This document shows positions 1-8,359 of a DNA stretch of 64,000 nt, in pieces; the first letter of the stretch is position 1, and every line of letters starts with the position of its first letter. Origin of the DNA: Chloroflexota bacterium (GTDB taxonomy: Bacteria > Chloroflexota > UBA11872 > UBA12225 > JAJDUF01). The stretch covers positions 1 to 64,000 of the forward strand of contig JAJDUF010000015.1 of assembly GCA_022826725.1 (NCBI GenBank). The letters are read 5' to 3'. The position numbers and the translations under genes were made by a program. A model generated the notes under the pieces. That model saw only the letters and a program-made list of their open reading frames with translations. It did not search any database and had not been told where the DNA came from.

Positions 1-282
1 GGGCAAATGGGGTTTCAGACGTTTCCAGACCCGGTCGGAAAGGTCGTGCCTACGATGTGCTGCGGACATGCTACACTTGCTCCTGGCCTACTTACAGCAT
101 CAACTTACCATCCAATCCTCAATTTGACGACACGCCCTAGGTGACGAGCCGATTATCGGTCTTACCGCCACCAATCGCTACTATGTCGGCCTCGATCACG
201 GCCGACAGATCATTATCGAGCCTTGAGTGCGAGAGTTGCCGCCCCCCTTGATAGCCGGCAACTCCCACAAGGCAAGTGCCGA
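1..282. other. Window edge and intergenic DNA, no supported gene
   Basis: I see no convincing gene here. Frames that cross it lack a ribosome binding site and match no family I recognise. A -10-like TACACT lies at 71-76 on the plus strand but has no good -35 partner. The 3' end of a gene starting outside the window cannot be excluded. Confidence 0.4.
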
Positions 283-312
283 TTGACACGGCGTGCCCAG
301 GAATGCCACACT
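283..312 (+). promoter_or_regulatory. Candidate promoter for the T-box/ileS transcript
   Basis: A perfect -35 hexamer TTGACA at 283-288 is followed after 18 bases by CACACT at 307-312, one base from the TACACT form seen as a -10 elsewhere in the window. Transcription would begin near 319, about 40 bases before the first recognisable T-box stem I motif. A second TTGACA at 340-345 has no -10 at a usable distance. Confidence 0.4.
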
Positions 313-354
313 TATGGCGCGCGCTGGTTGAGGCGCGTCTTGACAACTGCATAG

Positions 355-733
355 CATTACCAGGCGACGACGGAAACGAGTACGCTGCTAAACCCGGCTG
401 CAGAGAGCCGGCGGTTGGTGACGATCCAGAGCCGCACCACAGATGCCCATCGGATGTGCGGCTCAGGTTCGTCAGGTGTGAGCCGGCGCCGGAGCGCAGC
501 GGAAAATCCTTCCTGAGCCGTCCCCCAAACGAGCGTAGCCGGTTGGCGCACGACCGACACCGCGTTCTAGTAGACGGGACCGGGTCCGCCACCCGTTAGC
601 AACGGCGCGCATATGAACACGTATGCGACAGAGGTGAGAGGCGCCGCCGCCTGTATTGGCCGCTGGTGGTCTCTAAGCGGGGTGGTACCGCGAGCAGATC
701 GGCTCGTCCCGGCAGGGGCGGGCTTTCGCGTTT
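355..733 (+). promoter_or_regulatory. T-box leader sensing tRNA-Ile, upstream of ileS
   Basis: The leader contains the ordered landmarks of a full-length T-box riboswitch. The stem I 5' segment with a GAGTAC motif lies near 374-380. The distal-loop stretch with GAGAG and GGTTGGTG lies near 400-425. The specifier region follows, with the codon ATC at 506-508 just before CTTCCTGAGC. An AGTAGACGGGACCGG segment lies near 570 and the antiterminator T-box TGGTACCGCG at 683-692. ATC is an isoleucine codon, matching the ileS gene at 830. The T after TGG would pair with an A discriminator base, as expected for tRNA-Ile. Uncharged tRNA-Ile should stabilise the antiterminator and switch ileS on. The 5' boundary is approximate. 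Confidence 0.9.
702..733 (+). terminator. T-box-linked intrinsic terminator hairpin
   Basis: GCTCGTCCC at 702-710 pairs with GGGGCGGGC at 715-723 (nine pairs including two G-U) around a GGCA loop. A broken T-rich run, TTTCGCGTTT, follows. It sits directly after the T-box sequence, where the competing terminator of this riboswitch class is expected. The interrupted T run makes termination strength uncertain. Confidence 0.65.
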
Positions 734-771
734 AACGATGCCGACCTCTTCCCCCGTGCGGCCACCATAGA

Positions 772-819
772 CTCCCCTTCCCTGGGGGGAAGGGGCCGGT
801 CAAGCGTCAGGTCCAAAGG
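772..819 (+). repeat. Dispersed GC-rich inverted repeat, family A copy 1
   Basis: A hairpin built from CCCCTTCCC and GGGAAGGGG is followed by a segment ending AGGTCCAA. The same hairpin and terminal sequence recur at about 18229-18348 and 41252-41343. This copy lies between the T-box terminator and the ileS ribosome binding site (AAAGGAG, 815-821) and overlaps the latter. Confidence 0.6.
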
Positions 820-829
820 AGTTCGAGCT

Positions 830-3800
830 ATGGGTTTTCGACAAGTGCCGCGCACCGTAGCGTATCCGGCGATGGAAGAACGCATCCTGGCCTTCTGGCG
901 CGATACCCAGGCATTCGACAAGCTCGTCGCTAAGAACAAAGGCGGCCCGCGCTGGTCATTCATGGATGGCCCTATCACCGCCAACAATCCCATGGGTGTC
1001 CACCACGCCTGGGGCCGCACCTACAAAGACACCTACCAGCGGTATCGGGCCATGCGCGGTTACGACCAACGGTACCAGAACGGCTTCGACTGCCAGGGCC
1101 TCTGGATCGAGGTGGAAGTCGAGCGCGAGCTTGGCTTCAAGAGCAAGCGCGACATCGAGGCCTACGGTATCGCTGAGTTCGTCGAGCGCTGCAAGGAGCG
1201 CGTCTACAAGTACGCCGGCATCCAGACCGAGCAGTCCGTCCGCCTGGGCTATTGGATGCACTGGGACAACTCCTACTTCACCCTCTCCGACGAGAACAAC
1301 TACAACATCTGGCACTTCCTGAAGCGCTGCCACGAGCGCGGCCTGGTCTACAAGGGCAACGACTCGATGCCCTGGTGTCCACGCTGCGGCACCGGTATTT
1401 CCCAGCACGAGATCGTCACCGAGGGCTACCAAGAGCTTGAGCATCCCGGCGTGTTCGCGGAGTTTCCCCTGCACGAGCGTCCCGGCGAGGCCCTGCTCGT
1501 CTGGACGACCACCGCCTGGACCCTCACCGCCAACGTGGCCGCGGCCGTCCATCCCGAGCTTCCCTATCTGCGGGTCCGGCAAGGCGACCGCGTGCTCTAC
1601 GTCTCCAAAGGCACGGCCGCCGCTGCCCTCCAAGGCGAGTACGAGGTCTTGGGCGAGGTGCCGGGGCACGAGTTGGTGGGACTGTCCTATGCCGGGCCGT
1701 TCGACGAGCTACCCGCCCAGGAGGGCATAGCGCATCCGGTCATTGCCTGGGAGGAGGTCAGCGAGACTGAAGGCACCGGCATCGTCCACATTGCGCCCGG
1801 CTGCGGGAAGGAAGATATGGAGCTGGGCCGCGAGCACGGTCTCCCGCCAATCGTTCCGCTGGACGAGTTCGGCAACTATGTCGAGGGCTTCGACTGGCTG
1901 AGTGGTCGCAACGTCTACGAGATCGCCGATCCGATCATCGAGAGCTTGCGCCGGAAAGGGCGGCTCTACCATGTCGCGCTCTACACCCACCGCTACCCGG
2001 TCTGCTGGCGCTGCGGCAGCGAGTTGGTGTTTCGGCTGGTAGACGAGTGGTTTATCTCCATGGACGGCCCGCGCCGTGATGTGACAGACGCACCGGCCAC
2101 CCGGCTGCGGGACGAGATTGCGGACGTAACCAAGCAGATCACCTGGCTGCCGCCGTGGGGACTCGACCGCGAGCTTGACTGGCTCCGCAACATGGACGAC
2201 TGGATGATCTCCAAAAAACGCTACTACGGCCTGGCGCTGCCCATCTGGACTTGTGAATCGTGCGGCTGGTTCGACGTGATCGGCAGCCCGGAAGAGCTGC
2301 ACGAGCGCGCCATCGAGGGCTGGGACTCTTTCAAAGGTCATTCGCCTCACCGACCCTGGGTGGACGCGGTGAAGGTGCGCTGCGATCAGTGTGGTGCCAC
2401 GGCCAGCCGCATCGCCGACGTAGGCAACCCCTGGCTCGATGCCGGTATCGTGCCCTACTCCACGCTCGACTACCGCACGGACCGCGACTACTGGTCCCAG
2501 TGGTTCCCGCCACACTTCATCACCGAGTCGTTCCCCGGCCAGTTCCGCAACTGGTTCTACGTGCTGCTGACGATGAGCACCGTCCTGGAGCATGAGCCGC
2601 CGTTCCAGACGGTCCTCGGCCACGCGCAGGTGCGCGACGGCGAGGGCCGTGAGATGCACAAGAGCTGGGGCAACGCCATCGAGTTCAACGAGGCCGCCGC
2701 CCGCGCCGGTGCCAGCGTCATGCGCTGGATGTACATGGGCACCAACCCGGAGCACAACGTCAACTTCGGCTGGAATACCCTCGCCGAGGTCGAGCGCCGG
2801 CTGCTGACCCTCTGGAACGTCTACGCCTTTTTCGTGACCTACGCCAAGCTGGAGGGCTTCGATCCGGCGTCGCCCGCGCCGGCGGTGGCGGAACGCCCGG
2901 CCCTCGACCGCTGGGTCCTCAGCGAGTTGCACGAGTTCGTCCAAGCAGCAACCGACAGGATGGACCGCTTCGACGTGATGACCTTGGTCCGTCGCACCGA
3001 GGCGTTCGTCGAAGAGCTATCCACCTGGTACGTCCGGCGCAGCCGGCGGCGCTTCTGGCGCGCCACCGACAAGACCGACCAAGCCGCGGCCTTCGCCACG
3101 CTGTACGAGGTATTGGTCACGCTGGTGAAGCTGATCGCCCCGCCGATGCCATTCCTCGCCGAGGAGCTGTACCAAAACCTGGTGCGGTCCGTGGATAGCG
3201 CCGCGCCGGAGTCCGTGCATCTGTGCGACTGGCCGACGGCCGATACGTCATTGCTCGACCCGGCCCTGAGCGAGGCCATGGACCTCGTGCGCCGGGTGGT
3301 GAGCCTCGGCCGCGCGGCCCGCAGCCGCGCCCAGATCAAGGTCCGCCAGCCGGTCAGCGCCATCGCCGTGCGCCTTCCGGCAACGACCGACCGTGAAGTG
3401 CTGGCCGCGCATCAGGACCAATTGCTCGACGAGCTTAACGTCAAGGAGCTACGCTTCACCGAGTCGTCCGCCGAGTATGTCGCCTATCGCGTCCGACCGC
3501 TCCCCGCCGTCATCGGGCCGCAGTTCGGTCGCCAAACCCAAGCCATTCTCCAGGCCCTGCGCGCGGCCGACGGTCGAACCTTGGCCCGCAGTAAGGACGC
3601 CGGCGAGCCGGTGACCATCACGGTGGACGGCGCGGCGGTCGAGCTTGGCCCGGACAGCTACGAGGTCGCGGTCGAAGATCAACCCGGCTTCAGCGTGGTC
3701 GAGGAGGGCGGCGCGATGGTTGCGCTCGACACGCGCCTCACGCCGGAGCTTGAGCAAGAGGGGCTGGCCCGCGAGTTGGTCCACCGCCTGCAAGGCGTCC

Positions 3801-4018
3801 GCCGCGAGGCCGGACTAACTCTGAGCGATTGGGTCACGATCACGCTCGACACGAGCGACGCAGACTTGGCGGCCGTCGTCGAAAGTCACGGCGAGCACGT
3901 CGCCAGTGAAACGATTGCCCGCCGCCTCACGGTCGGGAGCCTCCCGTCCGCCGATCACGTTGCCGAGCTATCTTTCGGCGGCCACCACACCCGCGTCGCC
4001 ATCGTCCGCACCGCTTGA
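830..4018 (+). CDS. ileS: Isoleucyl-tRNA synthetase, eukaryotic-like type
   Basis: This class Ia synthetase charges tRNA-Ile with isoleucine in the cytosol. The 1062-residue length fits the family. The HIGH-type motif reads HHAWG near residue 58 and the KMSKS-type motif reads MHKSWGN near residue 609. The CP1 editing domain lies between them, followed by a Rossmann half, an anticodon-binding domain and a long C-terminal region. Paired cysteines (CPRCG, CWRCG, CESCG, CDQCG) are scattered through the central part. The motif variants and C-terminus match the eukaryotic-like IleS2 branch, whose members are known for low mupirocin sensitivity; that property is not tested here. The ATG is preceded by AAAGGAG at good spacing. 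Expression should respond to uncharged tRNA-Ile through the T-box leader. Confidence 0.96.
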   Translation: MGFRQVPRTVAYPAMEERILAFWRDTQAFDKLVAKNKGGPRWSFMDGPITANNPMGVHHAWGRTYKDTYQRYRAMRGYDQRYQNGFDCQGLWIEVEVERELGFKSKRDIEAYGIAEFVERCKERVYKYAGIQTEQSVRLGYWMHWDNSYFTLSDENNYNIWHFLKRCHERGLVYKGNDSMPWCPRCGTGISQHEIVTEGYQELEHPGVFAEFPLHERPGEALLVWTTTAWTLTANVAAAVHPELPYLRVRQGDRVLYVSKGTAAAALQGEYEVLGEVPGHELVGLSYAGPFDELPAQEGIAHPVIAWEEVSETEGTGIVHIAPGCGKEDMELGREHGLPPIVPLDEFGNYVEGFDWLSGRNVYEIADPIIESLRRKGRLYHVALYTHRYPVCWRCGSELVFRLVDEWFISMDGPRRDVTDAPATRLRDEIADVTKQITWLPPWGLDRELDWLRNMDDWMISKKRYYGLALPIWTCESCGWFDVIGSPEELHERAIEGWDSFKGHSPHRPWVDAVKVRCDQCGATASRIADVGNPWLDAGIVPYSTLDYRTDRDYWSQWFPPHFITESFPGQFRNWFYVLLTMSTVLEHEPPFQTVLGHAQVRDGEGREMHKSWGNAIEFNEAAARAGASVMRWMYMGTNPEHNVNFGWNTLAEVERRLLTLWNVYAFFVTYAKLEGFDPASPAPAVAERPALDRWVLSELHEFVQAATDRMDRFDVMTLVRRTEAFVEELSTWYVRRSRRRFWRATDKTDQAAAFATLYEVLVTLVKLIAPPMPFLAEELYQNLVRSVDSAAPESVHLCDWPTADTSLLDPALSEAMDLVRRVVSLGRAARSRAQIKVRQPVSAIAVRLPATTDREVLAAHQDQLLDELNVKELRFTESSAEYVAYRVRPLPAVIGPQFGRQTQAILQALRAADGRTLARSKDAGEPVTITVDGAAVELGPDSYEVAVEDQPGFSVVEEGGAMVALDTRLTPELEQEGLARELVHRLQGVRREAGLTLSDWVTITLDTSDADLAAVVESHGEHVASETIARRLTVGSLPSADHVAELSFGGHHTRVAIVRTA

Positions 4019-4132
4019 CGGGGGAGGGTGAACTTTACCCGCGCCCCCCGTTCGTGCCAGGACGCGGAGACTGCATGGCGGCTGGCCGGTGGTGTCCGCG
4101 ATCCGCGCCGTCTGCGCCGTAGTCGTGCCCAG

Positions 4133-4522
4133 TCAACGTGAAGCCGTGCCATTGGTGGCGTCGGGTGCGGTGCCCGACTGGTCATCCGCGTCGCGCGGCG
4201 GTCGGCGCGGCGGGATGTTGAGGTCGGTGCGTTCTTCCTCCGCGTCACGCAGCGAGTCCCAGTGCGTGTAAACTTGCCGTCCGCTGAAGAGTAGCCACCA
4301 ACCGTGACCCCACCCGCGTCGCGTCAGCCACCAGAGCAGCCCACCAGACGCACCCGCCGTGAGCAGCAAGGGCGGCAGCCCGGCCAGCACGTCCGCGCCG
4401 GCCAGCCCGATGGCGATGACGGCTGCCATGCCCAGTAGCGCCAGTACTGCCAGGCCGAGGGCGGCAGCAAGCACCACCATCACCACCCACTGCGCCAGCA
4501 ACCGCCAATCCACCTGTCTCAC
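4133..4522 (-). CDS. Small membrane protein of unknown function
   Basis: This 129-residue protein has two hydrophobic segments (about residues 8-38 and 43-66), a short basic stretch, and a hydrophilic Pro/Arg/Asp-rich C-terminal tail. I do not recognise a family. It starts with GTG in the four-base overlap GTGA with the stop of the nucleotidyltransferase-like frame upstream, so the two are probably translationally coupled. Whether it was a functional partner of that gene is unknown. It converges on ileS across about 115 bases. Confidence 0.6.
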   Translation of the reverse strand: MRQVDWRLLAQWVVMVVLAAALGLAVLALLGMAAVIAIGLAGADVLAGLPPLLLTAGASGGLLWWLTRRGWGHGWWLLFSGRQVYTHWDSLRDAEEERTDLNIPPRRPPRDADDQSGTAPDATNGTASR

Positions 4523-4794
4523 CCTTCGACAAACTGCACTTCGCTGGTACGGAGCACCTCATCACGAAAGTACCGACTCAACTCCGCCGGCGTGCGGAGG
4601 CCCACCTTGCGCTTCAGCAACTCCGATAGCTCCCGCTCTAGTGCCGCCATCCGCAGCAGGCCAACTGGGTGTCCCCGCTTGAACTCCACCAGCACGTCAA
4701 CGTCGCTGTCGGGCCGAAAGTCCTCCCGCAGGATCGAGCCGAAAAGGGCCAGTTTCCGAATACGATTGCGCCGACAAAACGCGGCCAGTTCCTC
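4519..4794 (-). pseudogene. MNT-type nucleotidyltransferase with a broken start
   Basis: Translating the minus strand from 4794 gives about 91 residues. The start reads EELAAFCRRNRIRKLALFGS, followed by DSDVDVLVEF and a C-terminal LSRYFRDEVL segment. This matches small MNT/MntA-type nucleotidyltransferases, whose GS...DxD motif binds metal and nucleotide; some act as antitoxins to HEPN toxins. The core and both catalytic motifs look intact. An in-frame TAG (4795-4797) lies exactly where the N-terminus should begin, and no ATG, GTG or TTG lies in a useful position after it. A nearby ATG (minus strand, 4826) is in another frame, so a small indel could have disconnected it. No HEPN partner is adjacent. 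Confidence 0.65.
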
Positions 4795-4844
4795 CTAGGG
4801 CAACCCTCTGCCGCGACCGGGTGCATCCGTTGTCATACCGCCTC

Positions 4845-5861
4845 CTACCGCGCAGCGCGGAGGGGGACGTCGGCCAGCTCCGGCACGACCGATTCGGGAC
4901 GTTCCTCCCGTTCCACCCGCGCGATATTCTCGTAGGCAAACCGGACGCGCTTGGGCCAGCTCTCGTAGGTTGGCCCGGCGAAGTGCGGCGTCAGCACGAC
5001 TTGATCGAACGCTGCCAGCGGATGCCCGGCCGGGAACGGTTCCGCGCTGAACGCATCCAGGCCCGCGCCGCCCAACTGCCCGTTCTCCAGCGCGGCCACG
5101 AGCGCCGCTTCATCTATCAGCCCACCCCGCGCCGTATTGATCAGGATCGCGTCCGACTTCATTCGGGCCAGCTCGGCAGCACCGATCAGTCCGCGTGTGC
5201 TCTCCATCAGCGGTACGTGCAGCGAGACGATGTCCGAGGTCTCCAGCAATTCTGACCACGACACGTACTGCACCTGTAGGCTATCGGTTACCTCGGTGGG
5301 CGCCGGTACCACGTCGTAGTATTGGAGTTGCACGTCGAACGGTCGCAGCCGCCGCGCGACCTCCCGCCCAATCCGCCCCATGCCCACCAGCCCAATGGTG
5401 CGGCCCTCCAACTCATGCGGCTCCCACTCCGGAGTCTTGGCCGCCGTCCAGCGGCCCGCGCGCATATCGCGGTCCAAAACCGGCAGCCGCCGAAGCACCG
5501 CGAGGATGAACAGGATCGTGTGCTCCGCCACGGCCACGGCGTTCGCGCCGCCATTGGTCGCCACCAACTGCCCCGCCGCCCGGCAGCGGTCGAGGTCAAC
5601 TTTGTCGTAGCCGGCGGAGAGTAGCTGGATCAGGCGCACCCGCCCCCGCGGATCGTAGATGGCGTCCGGGAAGGGACTCAGTGGCGAAGCGATCACCACG
5701 TCGGCGCTACGGATGGTTTCGGCGTCCTCAGCGGCAAGCGAGGCGATGTCCGCGCCGGCGTGGGGCACGTCCAGCAGTTCCCAGCCGGCTGTGGCCGGCA
5801 GTAGCTCGTGGGTCAGGCGGCGACAGCCCTCGCCGAACTCCTGGTAAAGCGCGATTCTCAT
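4845..5861 (-). CDS. D-isomer-specific 2-hydroxyacid dehydrogenase
   Basis: This is a 338-residue NAD-dependent oxidoreductase of the D-2-hydroxyacid dehydrogenase family, which interconverts 2-oxoacids and D-2-hydroxyacids. The cofactor fold carries GLVGMGRIGREVARRL. The TARGGLIDEAAL segment and the ENGQLGGAGLDAF stretch that follows are typical of the family, and the late HFAGPT carries the expected catalytic histidine. The start MRIALYQEF was chosen because the family fold begins there and GAGAG lies upstream; a longer frame to 6224 adds no recognisable sequence. Two relatives lie at 15133 and 36463. Substrate is unknown, and the gene stands alone, divergent from the glucoamylase. Confidence 0.88.
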   Translation of the reverse strand: MRIALYQEFGEGCRRLTHELLPATAGWELLDVPHAGADIASLAAEDAETIRSADVVIASPLSPFPDAIYDPRGRVRLIQLLSAGYDKVDLDRCRAAGQLVATNGGANAVAVAEHTILFILAVLRRLPVLDRDMRAGRWTAAKTPEWEPHELEGRTIGLVGMGRIGREVARRLRPFDVQLQYYDVVPAPTEVTDSLQVQYVSWSELLETSDIVSLHVPLMESTRGLIGAAELARMKSDAILINTARGGLIDEAALVAALENGQLGGAGLDAFSAEPFPAGHPLAAFDQVVLTPHFAGPTYESWPKRVRFAYENIARVEREERPESVVPELADVPLRAAR

Positions 5862-6190
5862 CGAGCGATCTCTCGCGGGTGAAGTTTGTACTACGGCAGT
5901 CTGGCCGCGAGCATACCATAGCAGCCGCGCGGCGGCGCGTTGGCCGATACTGGCAGGCCCTCGATCTCCGCCGGCCGCACCTGGTCCGGTAGGATCATAT
6001 GTCAGGCCTCGGCCGCGACTGGGCATTGTGGGCGGCCTACTGCCCAAAAGTGTTTCCGCGCAGCGGTGTTGGCCGCACGACGCGACACTTGCTGTGCCGG
6101 CCGACCATGTAGCTCTCGTGTCCTTTGGTGCGCGCCCGCGTCGTTGCTCGACGAAGCGGAGGTGGTCATATCGCGGAAGGAGGGGAAGCC
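5862..6190. other. Divergent intergenic region
   Basis: These 329 bases separate the minus-strand dehydrogenase from the plus-strand glucoamylase and must hold both promoters. I see no clear sigma70-type promoter pair, no strong hairpin and no gene. The only firm element is AGGAGGGG at about 6179-6186, the ribosome binding site for the glucoamylase. Confidence 0.45.
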
Positions 6191-8296
6191 ATGCCCCGCG
6201 ATCTCCCCATTGGGAACGGCACATTGCTGGTGAACTTTGACGATCAATACCACCTGCGCGACCTGTACTATCCCTACGTTGGCTCCGAAAACCACACCCT
6301 GGGCTATCCCTGTCGTTTCGGCGTTTGGGTCGCGGCTGAGGACGATGACGGCCGGTTCAGCTGGGTCCATGATGAGCCGTGGGTGCGGACCCTCCGCTAC
6401 TTGCCGGAGACGCTCGTCACCGACGTGTCGCTCCACAACCCCGACCTCGGGCTACGCTTGATCTGCAATGATGCCGTGGACTTTCACCAGGACCTATACC
6501 TGCGGCGCATCACCGTCCACAACGAGCACGACCAAGCGCGGCAGGTGCGCCTCTTCTTCCACCACGACCTACGCATCTCCGAGCACGACGTGGGCGACAC
6601 CGCCTACTACGAGCCGACCCGGCGCGCACTGCTCCACTACAAGGAGCGGCGCTGGTTTTTGATGTGCGCTGGTCGAGGCAGCCTAGGAACCACCGATGCG
6701 CCGGCAACGGAGCTAGTGGACTTCGGCATCAACCAGTTCGCCACCGGAACAAAAGGGATTGGCGATGCCGAAGGCACCTGGCGCGATGCCGAAAATGGCC
6801 AGCTCGGTGGTAACCCGATTGCCCAAGGCTCCGTCGACTCCACGATGGGATTGCATCTGGATGTGCCGGCGCATGGCAAAGCCGTCGTCTACTACTGGAT
6901 CGTCGTGGGCCGGAAGTTTGAAGAAGTCACGGCCGTCCACCGGGCAGTGCGCTCACGTGGGCCGGAGACCTACCTCACACGCACTGCCGACTACTGGCGC
7001 CTCTGGGTCAACAAGGAGCAGTTCGACTATAACGATCTCCCCGATCACCTCGTAGACCTCTTCAAGCGCAGCTTGCTAGTGCTTCGCACGCAGGTCAACG
7101 AGCGGGGAGCCATTCTCGCTGCGACAGACTACGACATCGCGCAGTTCGGTCGGGATACCTACGCCTATATGTGGCCCCGCGACGGTGCGCTCGTCGCCTA
7201 CGGCCTCGACCTTGCCGGCTATTCGGGCCTGACCCAGCGCTTCTTCGACTTCTGCCACCGCGTGGTCACGAAAGAGGGCTTCCTGCTGCACAAGTACAAC
7301 CCTGACGAGTCCCTGGCCAGCTCCTGGCACCCCTGGTACGAAAACGGCGAGCGCCAGCTGCCCATCCAGGAAGACGAGACCGGTCTCGTGGTGTGGGCAC
7401 TCTGGCAGCACTACGTCAAGTTTCGTGATGTCGAGTTCATCAAGCCGCTGTATCGGGGGCTGATCGTCCGCGCTGCCGACTTCATGGTCGAGTATCGTGA
7501 CCCGGAGACCGGGCTGCCCCTCGCCAGCTACGATCTCTGGGAGGAGCGTCGCGGCGTCTTGTCCTTCACGGTCGCCGCGGTCCACGGCGGCCTCACTGCT
7601 GCTGCGTCGTTTGCCAAAACCTTCGGTCAGCATGACCTCGCGCGGCGCTACAGCCAGGCGGCTGCCGACATGCGGCGCGGTGCGGACATCTACCTCTGGC
7701 ACGAGGACGAGGGCCGCTTTGCGCGGATGATTAACCGCCGCGCGGACGGCTCCTGGGATGTGGACCGGACCGTGGATGCTAGTCTGGCCGGCCTCTTCCA
7801 GTTTGGGATGTACGCGGCCGATGATCCGAAGATCGTCGCGACCATGGAAGCCGTGCGCGAGCGATTGTGGGTCAAGACCGATGTCGGCGGCGTGGCCCGC
7901 TACGAGAACGACTACTACCATCAGGTCAGCACGGACGTCGCGCAAGTGCCCGGCAACCCGTGGTTCATTTGTACGCTATGGCTGGCCGATTGGTATATCG
8001 CGAAGGCCCAAAACCGCGCCGACTTGGAGCCGGCCCTGGATATTCTGCGCTGGGTAGCACGGAGCGCGCTGTCAAGCGGAGTGCTGGCCGAGCAAATTCA
8101 CCCCTATAGTGGCGTGCCCCTCTCCGTTTCGCCGCTGACTTGGAGCCACGCCACGTATGCCACCACCGTCCTGCACTACTTGGATCGCCTCTCCGAAGCC
8201 GAGCTATGCCCGGCCTGTGCCCGGCCACTGTATAGCCGTGAGCAGGCCACGGCGCACGCGGAGCACGAGCACCCGGCCGAGGTCGCTGCCTCGTAG
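6191..8296 (+). CDS. Glycoside hydrolase family 15, glucoamylase-like
   Basis: This 701-residue protein has the bacterial GH15 layout: an N-terminal beta-sandwich (about 1-260) and an (alpha/alpha)6 catalytic barrel (about 290-660). The motifs YMWPRDGALVAYG near residue 325 and QEDETGLVVWALW near 394 are family hallmarks, and DLWEE near 449-452 supplies the likely general acid. Family members release glucose from the non-reducing ends of alpha-glucans. No signal peptide is seen, so it probably acts inside the cell on glycogen or trehalose-like substrates. The ATG follows AGGAGGGG; an upstream in-frame extension to 6125 lacks family sequence. A short tail after the barrel, CPACARPLYSREQATAH then EHEH (residues 673-694), resembles a zinc-binding C2H2 motif and is unusual. 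Confidence 0.9.
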   Translation: MPRDLPIGNGTLLVNFDDQYHLRDLYYPYVGSENHTLGYPCRFGVWVAAEDDDGRFSWVHDEPWVRTLRYLPETLVTDVSLHNPDLGLRLICNDAVDFHQDLYLRRITVHNEHDQARQVRLFFHHDLRISEHDVGDTAYYEPTRRALLHYKERRWFLMCAGRGSLGTTDAPATELVDFGINQFATGTKGIGDAEGTWRDAENGQLGGNPIAQGSVDSTMGLHLDVPAHGKAVVYYWIVVGRKFEEVTAVHRAVRSRGPETYLTRTADYWRLWVNKEQFDYNDLPDHLVDLFKRSLLVLRTQVNERGAILAATDYDIAQFGRDTYAYMWPRDGALVAYGLDLAGYSGLTQRFFDFCHRVVTKEGFLLHKYNPDESLASSWHPWYENGERQLPIQEDETGLVVWALWQHYVKFRDVEFIKPLYRGLIVRAADFMVEYRDPETGLPLASYDLWEERRGVLSFTVAAVHGGLTAAASFAKTFGQHDLARRYSQAAADMRRGADIYLWHEDEGRFARMINRRADGSWDVDRTVDASLAGLFQFGMYAADDPKIVATMEAVRERLWVKTDVGGVARYENDYYHQVSTDVAQVPGNPWFICTLWLADWYIAKAQNRADLEPALDILRWVARSALSSGVLAEQIHPYSGVPLSVSPLTWSHATYATTVLHYLDRLSEAELCPACARPLYSREQATAHAEHEHPAEVAAS

Positions 8297-8359
8297 GAGG
8301 ATGCCATCGGACCTCATGCCCGGCCTCCTCCCGGCCTCACCGCGCCCGCTGGCAGCGGA

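Noticed and set aside
137..592. Minus-strand 151-codon frame at the left end
   Set aside because: It overlaps the T-box leader almost completely, is Arg/Ser-rich and matches no family. The RNA structure explains the sequence.
276..599. Plus-strand 107-codon frame upstream of ileS
   Set aside because: It runs through the T-box stem I and specifier region, lacks a ribosome binding site and has no recognisable protein features.
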